A stretch of 64,000 nucleotides of DNA from Maribellus sediminis (GTDB lineage: Bacteria > Bacteroidota > Bacteroidia > Bacteroidales > Prolixibacteraceae). This document shows positions 8,841 to 16,971 of this stretch, piece by piece; position 1 is the stretch's first letter; each line of letters starts with the position of its first letter. Location of the stretch: contig NZ_WXUB01000001.1 in the NCBI RefSeq assembly GCF_011799805.1, forward strand, positions 1,488,001 to 1,552,000, given 5' to 3'. The notes beneath the pieces were generated by a model. That model was not told the origin of the DNA, searched no databases, and was given only the letters and a program-made list of their open reading frames with translations. The translations under genes were made by a program, and so were the position numbers.

Positions 8841-8876
8841 AAAAAAAAGGACGACATAAATGCCGTCCTTTTTACA
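8841..8876. terminator. bidirectional terminator between nitroreductase and proline dehydrogenase
   Basis: The stem AAAAAGGACG/CGTCCTTTTT flanks an ~10-nt loop, with A-runs on one side and T-runs on the other, so it can act on both converging transcripts. Confidence 0.75.
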
Positions 8877-8891
8877 GTTTAACCCCCAAAA

Positions 8892-9803
8892 TTAACCTCG
8901 TATAAATAACGCCTTAATAATGTGCTGTGCCATTTTCGGATTTTCTTTCAGCCGGCGTGTTGAGTATCCAAACCATTGTTTCCCGTAAGGAACATAAACA
9001 CGCATCCGGTGGCCTTCGTCAACAATCGATTGACGTAACTCAGGAGTAACTCCGTAAAGCATTTGAAACTCGTACATGCTTTTCGGGATGTTCATTTCCC
9101 TGATTAGTTTGATTGCTTCGTCTACCAAATATTTATCGTGGGTAGCAATTCCTGCATACATATTATTTTCGAACATGTATTTCAGGTCGGCCAGGTAATT
9201 GGCCCGTACTTCTTCATAACCTTTAAATGCTATTCGCTCAGGCTCAACATAAATACCTTTACAAAGACGGAAACTGAGCGGAGCGCTTTCCGAATTCAAA
9301 TCGTTGAGTCCTTCCAGATCGCTTTTTGTGCGGCGCATGTAGGCCTGTACAACGAGCCCAACATTTTTCGGAAATTCTTTGCGTAGTTTTCTGAAAAGCT
9401 CGATCTCGAGATCGACACACTGCGAATCTTCCATATCGATTCGAACAAATGAATCCTTTTCAGCTGCAAAAGCAACAATTTCGCGAATATAATTGTAGCA
9501 AACTTCTTTATCGATCAGCAAACCAAAACTGGTTGGTTTCAGCGAGAAATTACCCACTACGTTTTCGTTCGTAAAACGTTCGATCACCTCGAGGTATTCG
9601 TTTTTATTCTGTTCAGCTTCGTCGATCGAACGGATAAATTCACCCAAAATATCAATAGTAACTTCTATCCCTTTTTCGTTCAAAAGTTTCGATGCCAGTA
9701 AACCATCTTCTATTGTTTCGCCGGCTATGTACCTTTTCGAAAACACCCATATCAGTTTTTTCGGCATGTAGGGAAGAATATTTGCTATTATCTTATTCAA
9801 CAT
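8892..9803 (-). CDS. putA: proline dehydrogenase (FAD, monofunctional)
   Basis: 303 aa, the size of stand-alone bacterial proline dehydrogenases, which oxidise L-proline to 1-pyrroline-5-carboxylate and pass electrons to the quinone pool. TIM-barrel signatures are visible: GIATHDKYLVDEA on one strand, EFQMLYGV (FAD/substrate contact), RVYVPYGKQW and YSTRRLKENP near the C-terminus, where paired arginines bind the proline carboxylate. No P5C dehydrogenase domain is fused and none is adjacent. A -7 element TATTTTTG lies at 9845-9838 with a TTG 21 bp upstream. It stands alone between convergent and divergent neighbours. Confidence 0.9.
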   Translation of the reverse strand: MLNKIIANILPYMPKKLIWVFSKRYIAGETIEDGLLASKLLNEKGIEVTIDILGEFIRSIDEAEQNKNEYLEVIERFTNENVVGNFSLKPTSFGLLIDKEVCYNYIREIVAFAAEKDSFVRIDMEDSQCVDLEIELFRKLRKEFPKNVGLVVQAYMRRTKSDLEGLNDLNSESAPLSFRLCKGIYVEPERIAFKGYEEVRANYLADLKYMFENNMYAGIATHDKYLVDEAIKLIREMNIPKSMYEFQMLYGVTPELRQSIVDEGHRMRVYVPYGKQWFGYSTRRLKENPKMAQHIIKALFIRG

Positions 9804-9837
9804 TGTAGACTTTAAGTTTCACATATATCGTATTTGT

Positions 9838-9869
9838 CAAAAATACATTATAACGAAACTCTAATTCAA
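9838..9869 (-). promoter_or_regulatory. proline dehydrogenase promoter
   Basis: Minus-strand TATTTTTG (9845-9838) with TTG (9869-9867) 21 bp upstream fits the Bacteroidota -33/-7 consensus; the ATG is at 9803. Confidence 0.5.
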
Positions 9870-9981
9870 TGATGTTTATCAGTGAGTGAATATGATTTAC
9901 CGCATGTTTTTTGTAGAACTGGTTGTGAATTAGTGAGATAAAAAAAGTTTGAATTCGGTTATCGCATTTCAACGAAACTTA

Positions 9982-9989
9982 TATCTTTG
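9982..9989 (+). promoter_or_regulatory. -7 element of the ompH-like gene
   Basis: TATCTTTG matches TAnnTTTG, about 55 bp before the ATG at 10045. No convincing -33 box at the usual distance. Confidence 0.45.
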
Positions 9990-10044
9990 TCCGAACTAAA
10001 AAAACAGACGAACCTATACGTTCAGTATTAAAAGAATTAAATAA

Positions 10045-10647
10045 ATGAAAGGATCATCATTAGTTGTTAGTGCGATTTTGTTTGTGGCTGTTGCCGTTTT
10101 ATATGTATTGCATTTTACCGGAAATGGGAATAACACACAAAGCTCTCAGGTTAGAAGTAGCAACGGAGAATCTGCCGGCGGTTTAAGAATTGCTTATGTA
10201 AAAGCCGATTCAGTAATTCTAAATTACGAACTGTCGCAGGATCTGCACGACGATTTCACAAAAAAGCAGGAAGCTTACACTACAGAATACGGTACAAAGC
10301 GTCAGTTGTTTGAAAAAGAAGCTGCAGCTTTTCAGGAAAAATTACAACGTGGAGGTTTCCTTACCGAACAACGTGCGGTTCAGGAACGCGACCGATTGAT
10401 GGGAAAAGAACAGGAGATTCTGAAACTCGATCAGGAGTTGTCGAATAAATTGGCCGAACTTCAGCAAGCCAACAACCAACAAATACTGGATAAACTAATG
10501 GATTATCTGAAAAAGTATAACGAAACTGCGCAGTACGATTACATTTTTAATGGTGCCGATGTACTGATCGGTAACGAGGCGCACAACATAACCGGTGAAG
10601 TTTTAACCGCGCTTAACGAAGAATATAAAGCAAGCAAGCCAGAGTAG
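10045..10647 (+). CDS. OmpH/Skp-family periplasmic chaperone
   Basis: 200 aa. A single hydrophobic segment at residues 6-24 acts as signal or anchor, followed by a Ser/Asn/Gly-rich linker and a charged coiled-coil body (~50-190) in the register of OmpH/Skp proteins. These hold unfolded outer-membrane proteins in the periplasm. The segment RIAYVKADSVILNYEL, which opens the domain, is characteristic of the Bacteroidota members, and the coil is rich in Glu, Lys and Gln. It is a single gene closed by a strong terminator. Unlike many Bacteroidota loci, no bamA or second ompH lies beside it. Confidence 0.85.
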   Translation: MKGSSLVVSAILFVAVAVLYVLHFTGNGNNTQSSQVRSSNGESAGGLRIAYVKADSVILNYELSQDLHDDFTKKQEAYTTEYGTKRQLFEKEAAAFQEKLQRGGFLTEQRAVQERDRLMGKEQEILKLDQELSNKLAELQQANNQQILDKLMDYLKKYNETAQYDYIFNGADVLIGNEAHNITGEVLTALNEEYKASKPE

Positions 10648-10668
10648 AAATTACGATACTATTTGAGA

Positions 10669-10696
10669 AATCCGGGTAATGCCCGGATTTTTTTTG
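10669..10696 (+). terminator. terminator of the ompH-like gene
   Basis: AATCCGGG/CCCGGATT stem, 5-nt loop, followed by eight Ts. Confidence 0.85.
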
Positions 10697-10720
10697 CCTT
10701 TTATTTTAGCTTTGTAAACG

Positions 10721-11905
10721 ATGTTTGCCGATAAGTATTTAATTAAAAATCAGAATGTAGCGTTGGTTCAGGATGAGCCGGATGAACACACAGGATTGAT
10801 TGTTGTGATTCCGTGTTTGAATGAACCTGAGATTGTAAAAACGCTCGAAAGTTTAGTGCGTTGCGACAGGCCCGGATCCACTGTTGAAATTATTGTGCTG
10901 ATCAACCATTCAGAAACTGCAGCTGAAAATATCACTCAGCAAAATCAGCAAACCAAGGCAGAGCTTGATGTTTGGATGCGAAGTAAGACTAGTGATGAAC
11001 TTCGCTTTTACGCGGTGGGGCCCGTAGTTCTGAGAAAGAAGTGGGCCGGTGCAGGTCTGGCCAGAAAGAAGGGAATGGATGAAGCAGTTCGGCGCTTTAA
11101 TCTTCTGAATAAAACTGATGGTATCATTGTATCGCTTGATGCTGATACCCTGGTAGCAAAGAATTACCTCGTTGAACTGGAACGGCATTTTAAAAAACAT
11201 CCTAAACAGGTTGGAGCAACGTTAGCCTTTGAGCATCCCAAAGATCAGCTCGATAACAAACACCGCGAGGGAATTGAATTGTATGAAAAATACCTTTACT
11301 ATTATAAAAATTCACTCGATTTTGCCGGATATCCGCATGCGATGTTTACTATAGGATCTGCCTTTGCTGTTACTGCCGACGCCTATGTGCGAAGAGGAGG
11401 TATGAATAGAAGACAGGCGGGCGAGGATTTCTATTTTTTGCAAAACCTGGTACAACTTGGAACAGTTGGCGAAATTACAGGAACGAAGGTGTATCCATCG
11501 GCACGTTTGTCGGATCGTGTACCTTTTGGTACCGGACCAATTCTTTCGAAGTGGATGAGTGGTGAAGAAGATCTGCTAAAAACATACAGTTTTCAGTCCT
11601 TCATCGATCTGAAGAAGTTCTTCGATATAAAATGTTCACTTTACAAAACAGATTTCGAAAAGTACAATTCGATATTGAAGGAGCTCCCAAACGGTATTTC
11701 CGAATTTCTACACGAAACCGATTTTTGGCTTGAACTGGAAGATTTAAACAGGAACTGCTCTACTTCAGTAGCTTTTAAAAATCGATTTTTTCAGAAATTC
11801 AACGCATTTAAAATTCTCAAATACCTGAACTTTATGCAGGAAAATCATTATCCGGCGGTCAATTTGAATACACAGTTACAATTGCTTGAAAACGCCTCTT
11901 GTTAG
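10721..11905 (+). CDS. family 2-like glycosyltransferase
   Basis: 394 aa cytoplasmic protein with a GT-A fold: LIVVIPCLNEPEIVKTLESL opens the nucleotide-sugar domain near residue 26, DADT (DXD metal/nucleotide motif) lies near residue 139, and RQAGEDFYFLQNL carries the acidic pair of the catalytic-base region near residue 230. No membrane segment is apparent. These enzymes transfer a sugar from a nucleotide donor to an acceptor; neither donor nor acceptor can be inferred, because no glycan biosynthesis genes are nearby. The C-terminal ~100 residues (after ~290) are not family-typical and may be a helical accessory region. Confidence 0.75.
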   Translation: MFADKYLIKNQNVALVQDEPDEHTGLIVVIPCLNEPEIVKTLESLVRCDRPGSTVEIIVLINHSETAAENITQQNQQTKAELDVWMRSKTSDELRFYAVGPVVLRKKWAGAGLARKKGMDEAVRRFNLLNKTDGIIVSLDADTLVAKNYLVELERHFKKHPKQVGATLAFEHPKDQLDNKHREGIELYEKYLYYYKNSLDFAGYPHAMFTIGSAFAVTADAYVRRGGMNRRQAGEDFYFLQNLVQLGTVGEITGTKVYPSARLSDRVPFGTGPILSKWMSGEEDLLKTYSFQSFIDLKKFFDIKCSLYKTDFEKYNSILKELPNGISEFLHETDFWLELEDLNRNCSTSVAFKNRFFQKFNAFKILKYLNFMQENHYPAVNLNTQLQLLENASC

Positions 11906-12049
11906 TTTTGTGCTTCAAAAAGCTATACAAGGCTACTTAATCGTTAATAATTTAATTGAATCTAAATAATGATGACGCGCTTAATGTGCAGTTAATCAGC
12001 GTGTCGTACACGAATAGAGTAAATGGGGATAATAATTTAAATTCTGAAC

Positions 12050-12079
12050 TTTGTTTTTTTACCATTCTTTGTACATTTG
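12050..12079 (+). promoter_or_regulatory. ferredoxin promoter
   Basis: TTTG (12050-12053), 18 bp, then TACATTTG (12072-12079): a near-ideal Bacteroidota promoter, giving a leader of about 30 nt before the ATG at 12115. Confidence 0.7.
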
Positions 12080-12114
12080 CGAAAACGTTAATGTTAAACT
12101 AAAAATTCATTGTT

Positions 12115-12285
12115 ATGGCATACAAAATTTCAGATGAATGTATTGCATGTGGAACTTGTATTGACGAGTGCCCGGTTGACGCGATTGCAGAAGGAGATAT
12201 CTATACTATCGATCCGGAACTTTGCACCGACTGTGGTTCATGCGCAGAGGTTTGCCCGGTAGAAGCTATTTCGATCGACGAATAA
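12115..12285 (+). CDS. 2[4Fe-4S] ferredoxin
   Basis: 56 aa, below common ORF-length cut-offs but clear. Two CxxCxxCxxxCP motifs are present: C9-C12-C15-C19-P and C37-C40-C43-C47-P, each half binding one [4Fe-4S] cluster, as in clostridial-type bacterial ferredoxins. It carries low-potential electrons between cytoplasmic oxidoreductases; the partner is unknown. It is acidic, as expected. A strong promoter with a 30-nt leader and an intrinsic terminator frame it as a monocistronic, probably highly expressed gene. Confidence 0.95.
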   Translation: MAYKISDECIACGTCIDECPVDAIAEGDIYTIDPELCTDCGSCAEVCPVEAISIDE

Positions 12286-12307
12286 ACCGGTCAGCATAAA
12301 AGACACA

Positions 12308-12340
12308 AAAGCTCGTTAGTTAATCTGGCGGGCTTTTTTG
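12308..12340 (+). terminator. ferredoxin terminator
   Basis: 11-bp stem AAGCTCGTTAG / CTGGCGGGCTT (with G-U pairs), loop TTAAT, followed by TTTTTTG. It may also end the small minus-strand ORF at 12341. Confidence 0.8.
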
Positions 12341-12508
12341 TTATAAAGGAATTCCTTGCAACCAATATGTTTTATGCGGCATTTTTAGCAGTTCTTTTTT
12401 CTTTTTCAAAGACTCTCTTTCATAGTTTCTCCCCCGCAATTTCAACCTAACTTTCTCGACATACCTTCTGTTTTCAGCTAAATCCTTATCAACCTTGACA
12501 TAATTCAT
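12341..12508 (-). CDS. possible small basic protein (55 aa, unrecognised)
   Basis: An uninterrupted ATG-to-TAA frame of 55 residues fills the otherwise empty gap between ferredoxin and hutI on the minus strand. The product would be strongly basic (many Lys/Arg, e.g. EKVRLKLRGRNYERES) with a Trp-containing tail (KTYWLQGIPL) and no signal or membrane segment. I do not recognise a family. It ends beside the ferredoxin terminator, whose stem could serve both directions. Chance ORFs of this size occur, so it is only a candidate; a remnant of a longer decayed gene is the alternative. Confidence 0.35.
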   Translation of the reverse strand: MNYVKVDKDLAENRRYVEKVRLKLRGRNYERESLKKKKELLKMPHKTYWLQGIPL

Positions 12509-12578
12509 ATGAATTTATAGGCATTAGCAGTTGATTTATTCCTTCAATTTCGTACCTTTTATTATCAATTTAAACAAA

Positions 12579-13832
12579 ATGAAGTTACTTCTCGAAAACA
12601 TAAAAGAACTTGTTCAGGTTGAAGATGAACCCTTTGATTTCAGGGCTGGAAAGGAAATGGCGACGGTTAAAACCATTAAAAATGCTTATATAATTATACG
12701 CGATGAAATTATCGAGGATTTTGGCCCGATGAGTGCCCTTAAGGACAGGTATCGCGACGATGATTTATTGATTGAGATAGATTGCAGCAACCGTTTGGTG
12801 TACCCCAGTTTTTGCGATTCGCATACCCATCTTGTTTATCCTGCACCACGCGAAAAGGAGTTTGTTGATCGAATCAAAGGTTTGACGTATGAAGAGATTG
12901 CCAAGAATGGTGGTGGAATCCTGAACACTGCCAAACGGCTTCACGAAATGTCGGAAGCAGAGCTATATAACGACGCCATGCACCGGGTAATTGAGGTTAT
13001 AAAAATGGGAACCGGCGCAATTGAGATTAAGAGTGGTTACGGATTGAATGTCGAAGACGAATTGAAAATGCTTCGTGTTAATCGTTGGATCCGTGAAACG
13101 GCACCTATCTGCGTGCGTTCTACTTTTTTGGGAGCTCATGCCATTCCGCTGGAATACAAAAACAATCCTTCGAAATACGTCGATATCATTATCAATGAGA
13201 TGATTCCGCAGGTAGTTGCCGAAGATCTCGCCGATTATATCGATGTTTTCTGCGATAAGGGTTTTTTCTCGGTTGAAGATACCGAGCGGATTTTAATGGC
13301 CGGTATTAAACATGGTCTGCGTCCAAAAATTCACGCCAACGAGCTGGGTTTGACCGGCGGTGTTCAGGTTGGAGTTAAGTACAATGCACTTTCTGTTGAT
13401 CATCTGGAGTTTATCGGAAAAGAAGAGATCGAGGCATTGAAAGACACCGAAACAATGCCGACGGTACTTCCGGGAGCTGCCTTTTTTCTGGGTATGAAAC
13501 TGTCACCGGTCCGTGAAATGATCGATGCCGGATTACCAATTGCTTTGGCTTCGGATTATAATCCCGGATCGTCGCCCAGTGGGAACATGAGCCTGATCTC
13601 GGCAATGGGTTGCATCAAATACAAAATGCTTCCCGAAGAAGTGATCAATGCAACTACCATTAATTCAGCATACGCCATGGGATTACACGAATCGTACGGA
13701 ACCATTGCACGTGGGAAAATAGCGAATATGTTTATTACTTCAGAAATGCCCGGAATCGAATATTTGCCCTATTCTTATGGCTCGAACCTGGTTGAAACCG
13801 TCATCCTGAATGGCGAGGTGCAATCATTTTAG
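12579..13832 (+). CDS. hutI: imidazolonepropionase
   Basis: The frame opens at 12531, but MKLLLENIKELVQ at 12579 (417 aa) is the family-like start. The cytoplasmic metal-dependent amidohydrolase converts 4-imidazolone-5-propanoate to N-formimino-L-glutamate in histidine degradation. Visible metal and substrate motifs: CDSHTHLVYPAP (HxH), FLGAHAIP, KIHANELG and ASDYNPGSSPSGN, the last being highly specific for HutI. Its product is the substrate of ftcD, 550 bp downstream, with a GxxExxY cassette in between. Histidase (hutH) and urocanase (hutU) are not in the window. Confidence 0.95.
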   Translation: MKLLLENIKELVQVEDEPFDFRAGKEMATVKTIKNAYIIIRDEIIEDFGPMSALKDRYRDDDLLIEIDCSNRLVYPSFCDSHTHLVYPAPREKEFVDRIKGLTYEEIAKNGGGILNTAKRLHEMSEAELYNDAMHRVIEVIKMGTGAIEIKSGYGLNVEDELKMLRVNRWIRETAPICVRSTFLGAHAIPLEYKNNPSKYVDIIINEMIPQVVAEDLADYIDVFCDKGFFSVEDTERILMAGIKHGLRPKIHANELGLTGGVQVGVKYNALSVDHLEFIGKEEIEALKDTETMPTVLPGAAFFLGMKLSPVREMIDAGLPIALASDYNPGSSPSGNMSLISAMGCIKYKMLPEEVINATTINSAYAMGLHESYGTIARGKIANMFITSEMPGIEYLPYSYGSNLVETVILNGEVQSF

Positions 13833-13900
13833 AATTCACTGCTAAATATCATTCGATTTTCAGATTCTCCTCATTAATTTCGAATCGACTTTGGGGCATT

Positions 13901-14369
13901 TAACCACGAAGTCGCACAATGTTTGACACCAAGTTACACGAAATATGGAAATTGAAGTATTGTTTAAAAATGTTTTGGATTGTGCTTTTAAGGTACATAC
14001 AGAATTGGGACTGGGATTGCTCGAAAGTGCATATGAAGAATGTATGAAATATGAAATTCAGCAAAAAGATCTTGTGGTTGAAGCGCAAAAACCAATGCCT
14101 CTGGTTTACAAAAAAGTGAAGTTGGATGTCGGATACCGAATGGATTTATTGGTGGAAAACAAGGTAGTTATTGAAATTAAATCGGTTGATGCACTAAATG
14201 AAGTTCATCTGGCACAGTTAATTACCTATCAAAAATTATCAGGATGTAAGCTTGGGTTGCTTGTGTATTTTAATGTGAAAAGTTTAAAAGATGGAATTAA
14301 AAGAGTAATTGTATAAAAATCACTTGGAGAGACTTAGTGAAGAACTTTGCGCCCTTAGTGGTCAAAAAG
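13901..14369. mobile_element. inverted-repeat-bounded cassette carrying a GxxExxY gene
   Basis: Imperfect ~40-bp inverted repeats flank the small gene at 13945. The left arm begins AACCACGAAGTCGCACAAT (13902-13920). The reverse complement of the right arm begins GACCACTAAGGGCGCAAAG (14363-14345), and a second matching block reads CACCAAGT versus CACTAAGT. The cassette sits between hutI and ftcD, which act in consecutive steps, so it appears inserted. No transposase is present, so mobilisation would need help in trans. Target-site duplications were not identified. Confidence 0.55.
13945..14316 (+). CDS. GxxExxY family protein (PD-(D/E)XK-like, PDDEXK_3)
   Basis: 123 aa, the typical length. 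It has the family-naming signature GLLESAY (residues ~28-34) and a nuclease-like core, GYRMDLLVENKVVIEIKS, with the D...ExK arrangement of PD-(D/E)XK enzymes. Family function is not established; members often occur as isolated genes in repeat-flanked insertions, including in rRNA intervening sequences. Its position inside a gene pair of one pathway and the inverted repeats around it fit this. It is read in the same direction as hutI and ftcD and may be carried on their transcript. Confidence 0.85.
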   Translation: MEIEVLFKNVLDCAFKVHTELGLGLLESAYEECMKYEIQQKDLVVEAQKPMPLVYKKVKLDVGYRMDLLVENKVVIEIKSVDALNEVHLAQLITYQKLSGCKLGLLVYFNVKSLKDGIKRVIV

Positions 14370-14381
14370 AAATCTAAATCG

Positions 14382-16079
14382 ATGAAGAAAATTATAGAAT
14401 GCGTGCCTAATTTTTCTGAAGGCCGCGATATGAGCATAATAAAAGAAATTACAAATGCCATTGAAAGTGTGGCAGAGATAAGCTTGCTGGATGTTGATCC
14501 GGGGAAAGCGACCAACCGCACCGTTGTAACATTTGTAGGCGAACCCGATGATGTTCTAGAAGCAGCGTTTCGGGGGATTAAAAAAGCGGCTGAACTGATT
14601 GATATGAGTCAACATCACGGTGAACACCCGCGTTTTGGAGCCACCGATGTTTGTCCCTTGGTGCCCGTTGCCAACGTAACAATGGAAGAAGCAGTGGAAT
14701 ACGCCCGCAAACTGGCCAAAAGAGTTGGCGAGGAGCTTGAAATTCCGGTATTCTGCTACGAATTTGCGGCATTCAATGAGAAGCGCAGGAGCCTGGCGAA
14801 TTGTCGCTCAGGTGAATATGAAGCTTTAAAAGAACGTATTTCTTCCGATGAATGGAAACCCGATTTCGGTCCGACAGCATGGAATGAGAAAGTAGCCGGA
14901 AGCGGTGCCACAGCAATTGGTGCACGAAATTTCCTGATCGCGTACAATATAAATCTGAATACGACTTCAACCCGCCGTGCGAATGCCATCGCTTTTGACG
15001 TGCGCGAAGCTGGCCGTGTAAAACGCGAAGGGAATCCGGTAACCGGAAAAATTGTAAACGATGAAAACGGCGAGCCCGTTCGCATTCCGGGAACGCTTAA
15101 AAAAACGCGTGCGATTGGTTGGTACATCGAGGAATACGGCGTAGCACAGATCTCGATGAACCTGACTGATATTACCGTAACCCCGGTTCATGTAGCTTTT
15201 GATGAAGTTGTGGAAAAAGCCGGCGAACGTGGAATTCGTGTGACAGGTTCGGAATTGGTTGGGCTGATTCCCCTGCAAGCCATGCTCGATGCAGGAAAAT
15301 ATTTTCTGAAAAAGCAGGAGCGATCTACCGGAATCTCAGACGAAGAGATCATTAAAATTGCGGTGAAGTCGCTGGGGTTGGATGAATTGTACCCCTTCGA
15401 TCCGAAGAAAAAAATTATTGAATACGTTATCGAAGACAAGTCGGCGAAAAAACTGATCGATATGACGCTGACCCGGTTCAAGGATGAAACAGCGTCGGAA
15501 TCACCTGCTCCCGGTGGAGGTTCTATTTCTGCTTATGTTGGTGCGCTCGGTGCAGCTTTAGGATCGATGGTAGCCAATCTTTCAGCACATAAACGCGGCT
15601 GGGATGCTCGTTGGGAAGAGTTTTCTGATTGGGCTGAAAAGGGGAAAACTTATCATAGCGCTTTGCTGAATTGTGTGGATGAAGACACCGACGCTTTCAA
15701 CAAAATAATGGCGGCTTTTGGTTTGCCAAAATCGAGTGAGCAGGAAATTGCCGAGCGAAAGCAAGCTATTCACGATGCTACGAAAAATGCGATTGAAGTA
15801 CCCTTAAAAGTGATGCAACTGGCACACGATTCCATGGAAGTGATGGCTGCCATGGCCGATTTTGGAAATCCGAACTCGGTGTCGGATGCCGGAGTTGGTG
15901 CGCTCTGTGCGCGCACGGCAGTAGAAGGAGCTTATCTGAATGTGAAAATCAACGCCGCGGGTTTTGGCGACAAGGCGTTTCTTGAAACAGCACTTCAAAA
16001 GGCAGAAGATCTGTTAAGTTCTGCCCGCGAAAAAGAAAACCGGATCTTGAAAACGGTCCACGAAAAGATTGAAGGATAG
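14382..16079 (+). CDS. ftcD: bifunctional glutamate formimidoyltransferase / formimidoyl-THF cyclodeaminase
   Basis: The frame extends upstream to 14337, but those 15 codons translate the cassette's right repeat (NFAPLVVKK...). The real start is MKKIIECVPNFSEGRD at 14382 (565 aa). The N-terminal ~330 residues are the formiminotransferase (CVPNFSEGRD, HHGEHPRFGATDVCP, GSGATAIGARNFLIAYN) and the C-terminal ~200 are the cyclodeaminase (SPAPGGGSISAYVGALGAAL). It transfers the formimino group of formimino-glutamate, the HutI product, to tetrahydrofolate and then releases ammonia to give methenyl-THF. Both domains are full length. The fused arrangement is usual in Bacteroidota and animals. Confidence 0.95.
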   Translation: MKKIIECVPNFSEGRDMSIIKEITNAIESVAEISLLDVDPGKATNRTVVTFVGEPDDVLEAAFRGIKKAAELIDMSQHHGEHPRFGATDVCPLVPVANVTMEEAVEYARKLAKRVGEELEIPVFCYEFAAFNEKRRSLANCRSGEYEALKERISSDEWKPDFGPTAWNEKVAGSGATAIGARNFLIAYNINLNTTSTRRANAIAFDVREAGRVKREGNPVTGKIVNDENGEPVRIPGTLKKTRAIGWYIEEYGVAQISMNLTDITVTPVHVAFDEVVEKAGERGIRVTGSELVGLIPLQAMLDAGKYFLKKQERSTGISDEEIIKIAVKSLGLDELYPFDPKKKIIEYVIEDKSAKKLIDMTLTRFKDETASESPAPGGGSISAYVGALGAALGSMVANLSAHKRGWDARWEEFSDWAEKGKTYHSALLNCVDEDTDAFNKIMAAFGLPKSSEQEIAERKQAIHDATKNAIEVPLKVMQLAHDSMEVMAAMADFGNPNSVSDAGVGALCARTAVEGAYLNVKINAAGFGDKAFLETALQKAEDLLSSAREKENRILKTVHEKIEG

Positions 16080-16087
16080 CAAAATAA

Positions 16088-16120
16088 AAGGCGATGGAAA
16101 TGATTTTCATCGCCTTAATT
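16088..16120. terminator. bidirectional terminator between ftcD and the DUF5995 gene
   Basis: AAGGCGATGGAAA / TTTTCATCGCCTT stem with a 3-nt loop, followed by TTTTTT on the plus strand. It overlaps the last codons of the convergent DUF5995 gene. Confidence 0.75.
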
Positions 16121-16859
16121 TTTTGATTTTGTCGGCTACTGTTCCGCGTTCACTCATCCTGATGATCCAAAACAAAAGCAGGATCCATTTTCCCGGTTGT
16201 GTGATTATTTTTGTTTTGGCAGCAACTTTCCGGTCCCTCACATTTGTTTCTTCGGGCCAATCGTTAGACTGCAAACCTGCCATTTGGACGGCAAATCTCC
16301 ACGCTCCTTTTCGTGCGAGCTCCATACTCCAGTCAACAATATAATTATCAACCTTGCCGGATAGCCGAAGCAACTTCCGAAGAAAAGGCCAGATCGATGA
16401 AAGTCCTTGTTGCACCTCATTAACCAGGGAAGCTAAAATATCGTTGATGCGTTTAAAATCATTCTCCAAATTATCAATGGGATTGCCTTCTGAAATTTCG
16501 GCTGCTGCAATTCCCAGATCCAGGTTTATGTGTGCGTTCATGCCCAGTAAAAGGTGTTGCACGACGATCAGGTTCGAATTTTGTGCTTCCGTAAAAGCAA
16601 CTTCCCACGATTTGGTTACCCCTTGTTTCTTTGTCCAGGCAAAATAGGCATCGATGTAACGTTTGGCAAATACAACATCGAGTTTTTCCATTCGCGGGCC
16701 TTCATCAAAAAAGCCGGCCGCAATTTCTTCTTTTACTTTAATGGTTACTTTCTGATAAAGTACAGCGAAATACCCCAGGGTGTTTTCAGTGGCCAGGCAC
16801 TCTTCAATTATTTCTTCCAGAATGGCGATAACATCATCGATGGTGGTAATGGGCTTCAT
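16107..16859 (-). CDS. DUF5995 family protein
   Basis: 250 aa, soluble and mainly helical, with no signal peptide. It resembles the DUF5995 family: an N-terminal MKPITTIDDVIAILEEII helix, YFAVLYQKVTIKVKE, and the family's most recognisable stretch, QHLLLGMNAHINLDLGIAAAE, whose conserved asparagine, histidine and aspartate look like a possible polar or metal site. No biochemical function is known to me. It is convergent with ftcD and lies downstream of a MotA/TolQ-type gene on the same strand, separated by a terminator, so it is probably transcribed alone. Confidence 0.7.
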   Translation of the reverse strand: MKPITTIDDVIAILEEIIEECLATENTLGYFAVLYQKVTIKVKEEIAAGFFDEGPRMEKLDVVFAKRYIDAYFAWTKKQGVTKSWEVAFTEAQNSNLIVVQHLLLGMNAHINLDLGIAAAEISEGNPIDNLENDFKRINDILASLVNEVQQGLSSIWPFLRKLLRLSGKVDNYIVDWSMELARKGAWRFAVQMAGLQSNDWPEETNVRDRKVAAKTKIITQPGKWILLLFWIIRMSERGTVADKIKKLRR

Positions 16860-16915
16860 TTGGTTTGAGTTTGTGTTTCAACAATAACAAAAAAGCCCAC
16901 CAAGTGTTGAAAACA

Positions 16916-16946
16916 AAAAGAACCCACCGGCGGATGGATTCTTTAG
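16916..16946 (-). terminator. terminator of the MotA/TolQ-type gene (minus strand)
   Basis: On the minus strand, AAAGAATCCATC pairs with GGTGGGTTCTTT (two G-U pairs, loop CGCC) and is followed by a U-rich tail. The wobble pairs form only in minus-strand RNA. Confidence 0.65.
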
Positions 16947-16971
16947 CTGCGACCTTGATTTTTGCAAACCT

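Noticed and set aside
14337-14381. N-terminal extension of ftcD (15 codons)
   Set aside because: These codons translate the right inverted repeat of the GxxExxY cassette. The family N-terminus begins at 14382.
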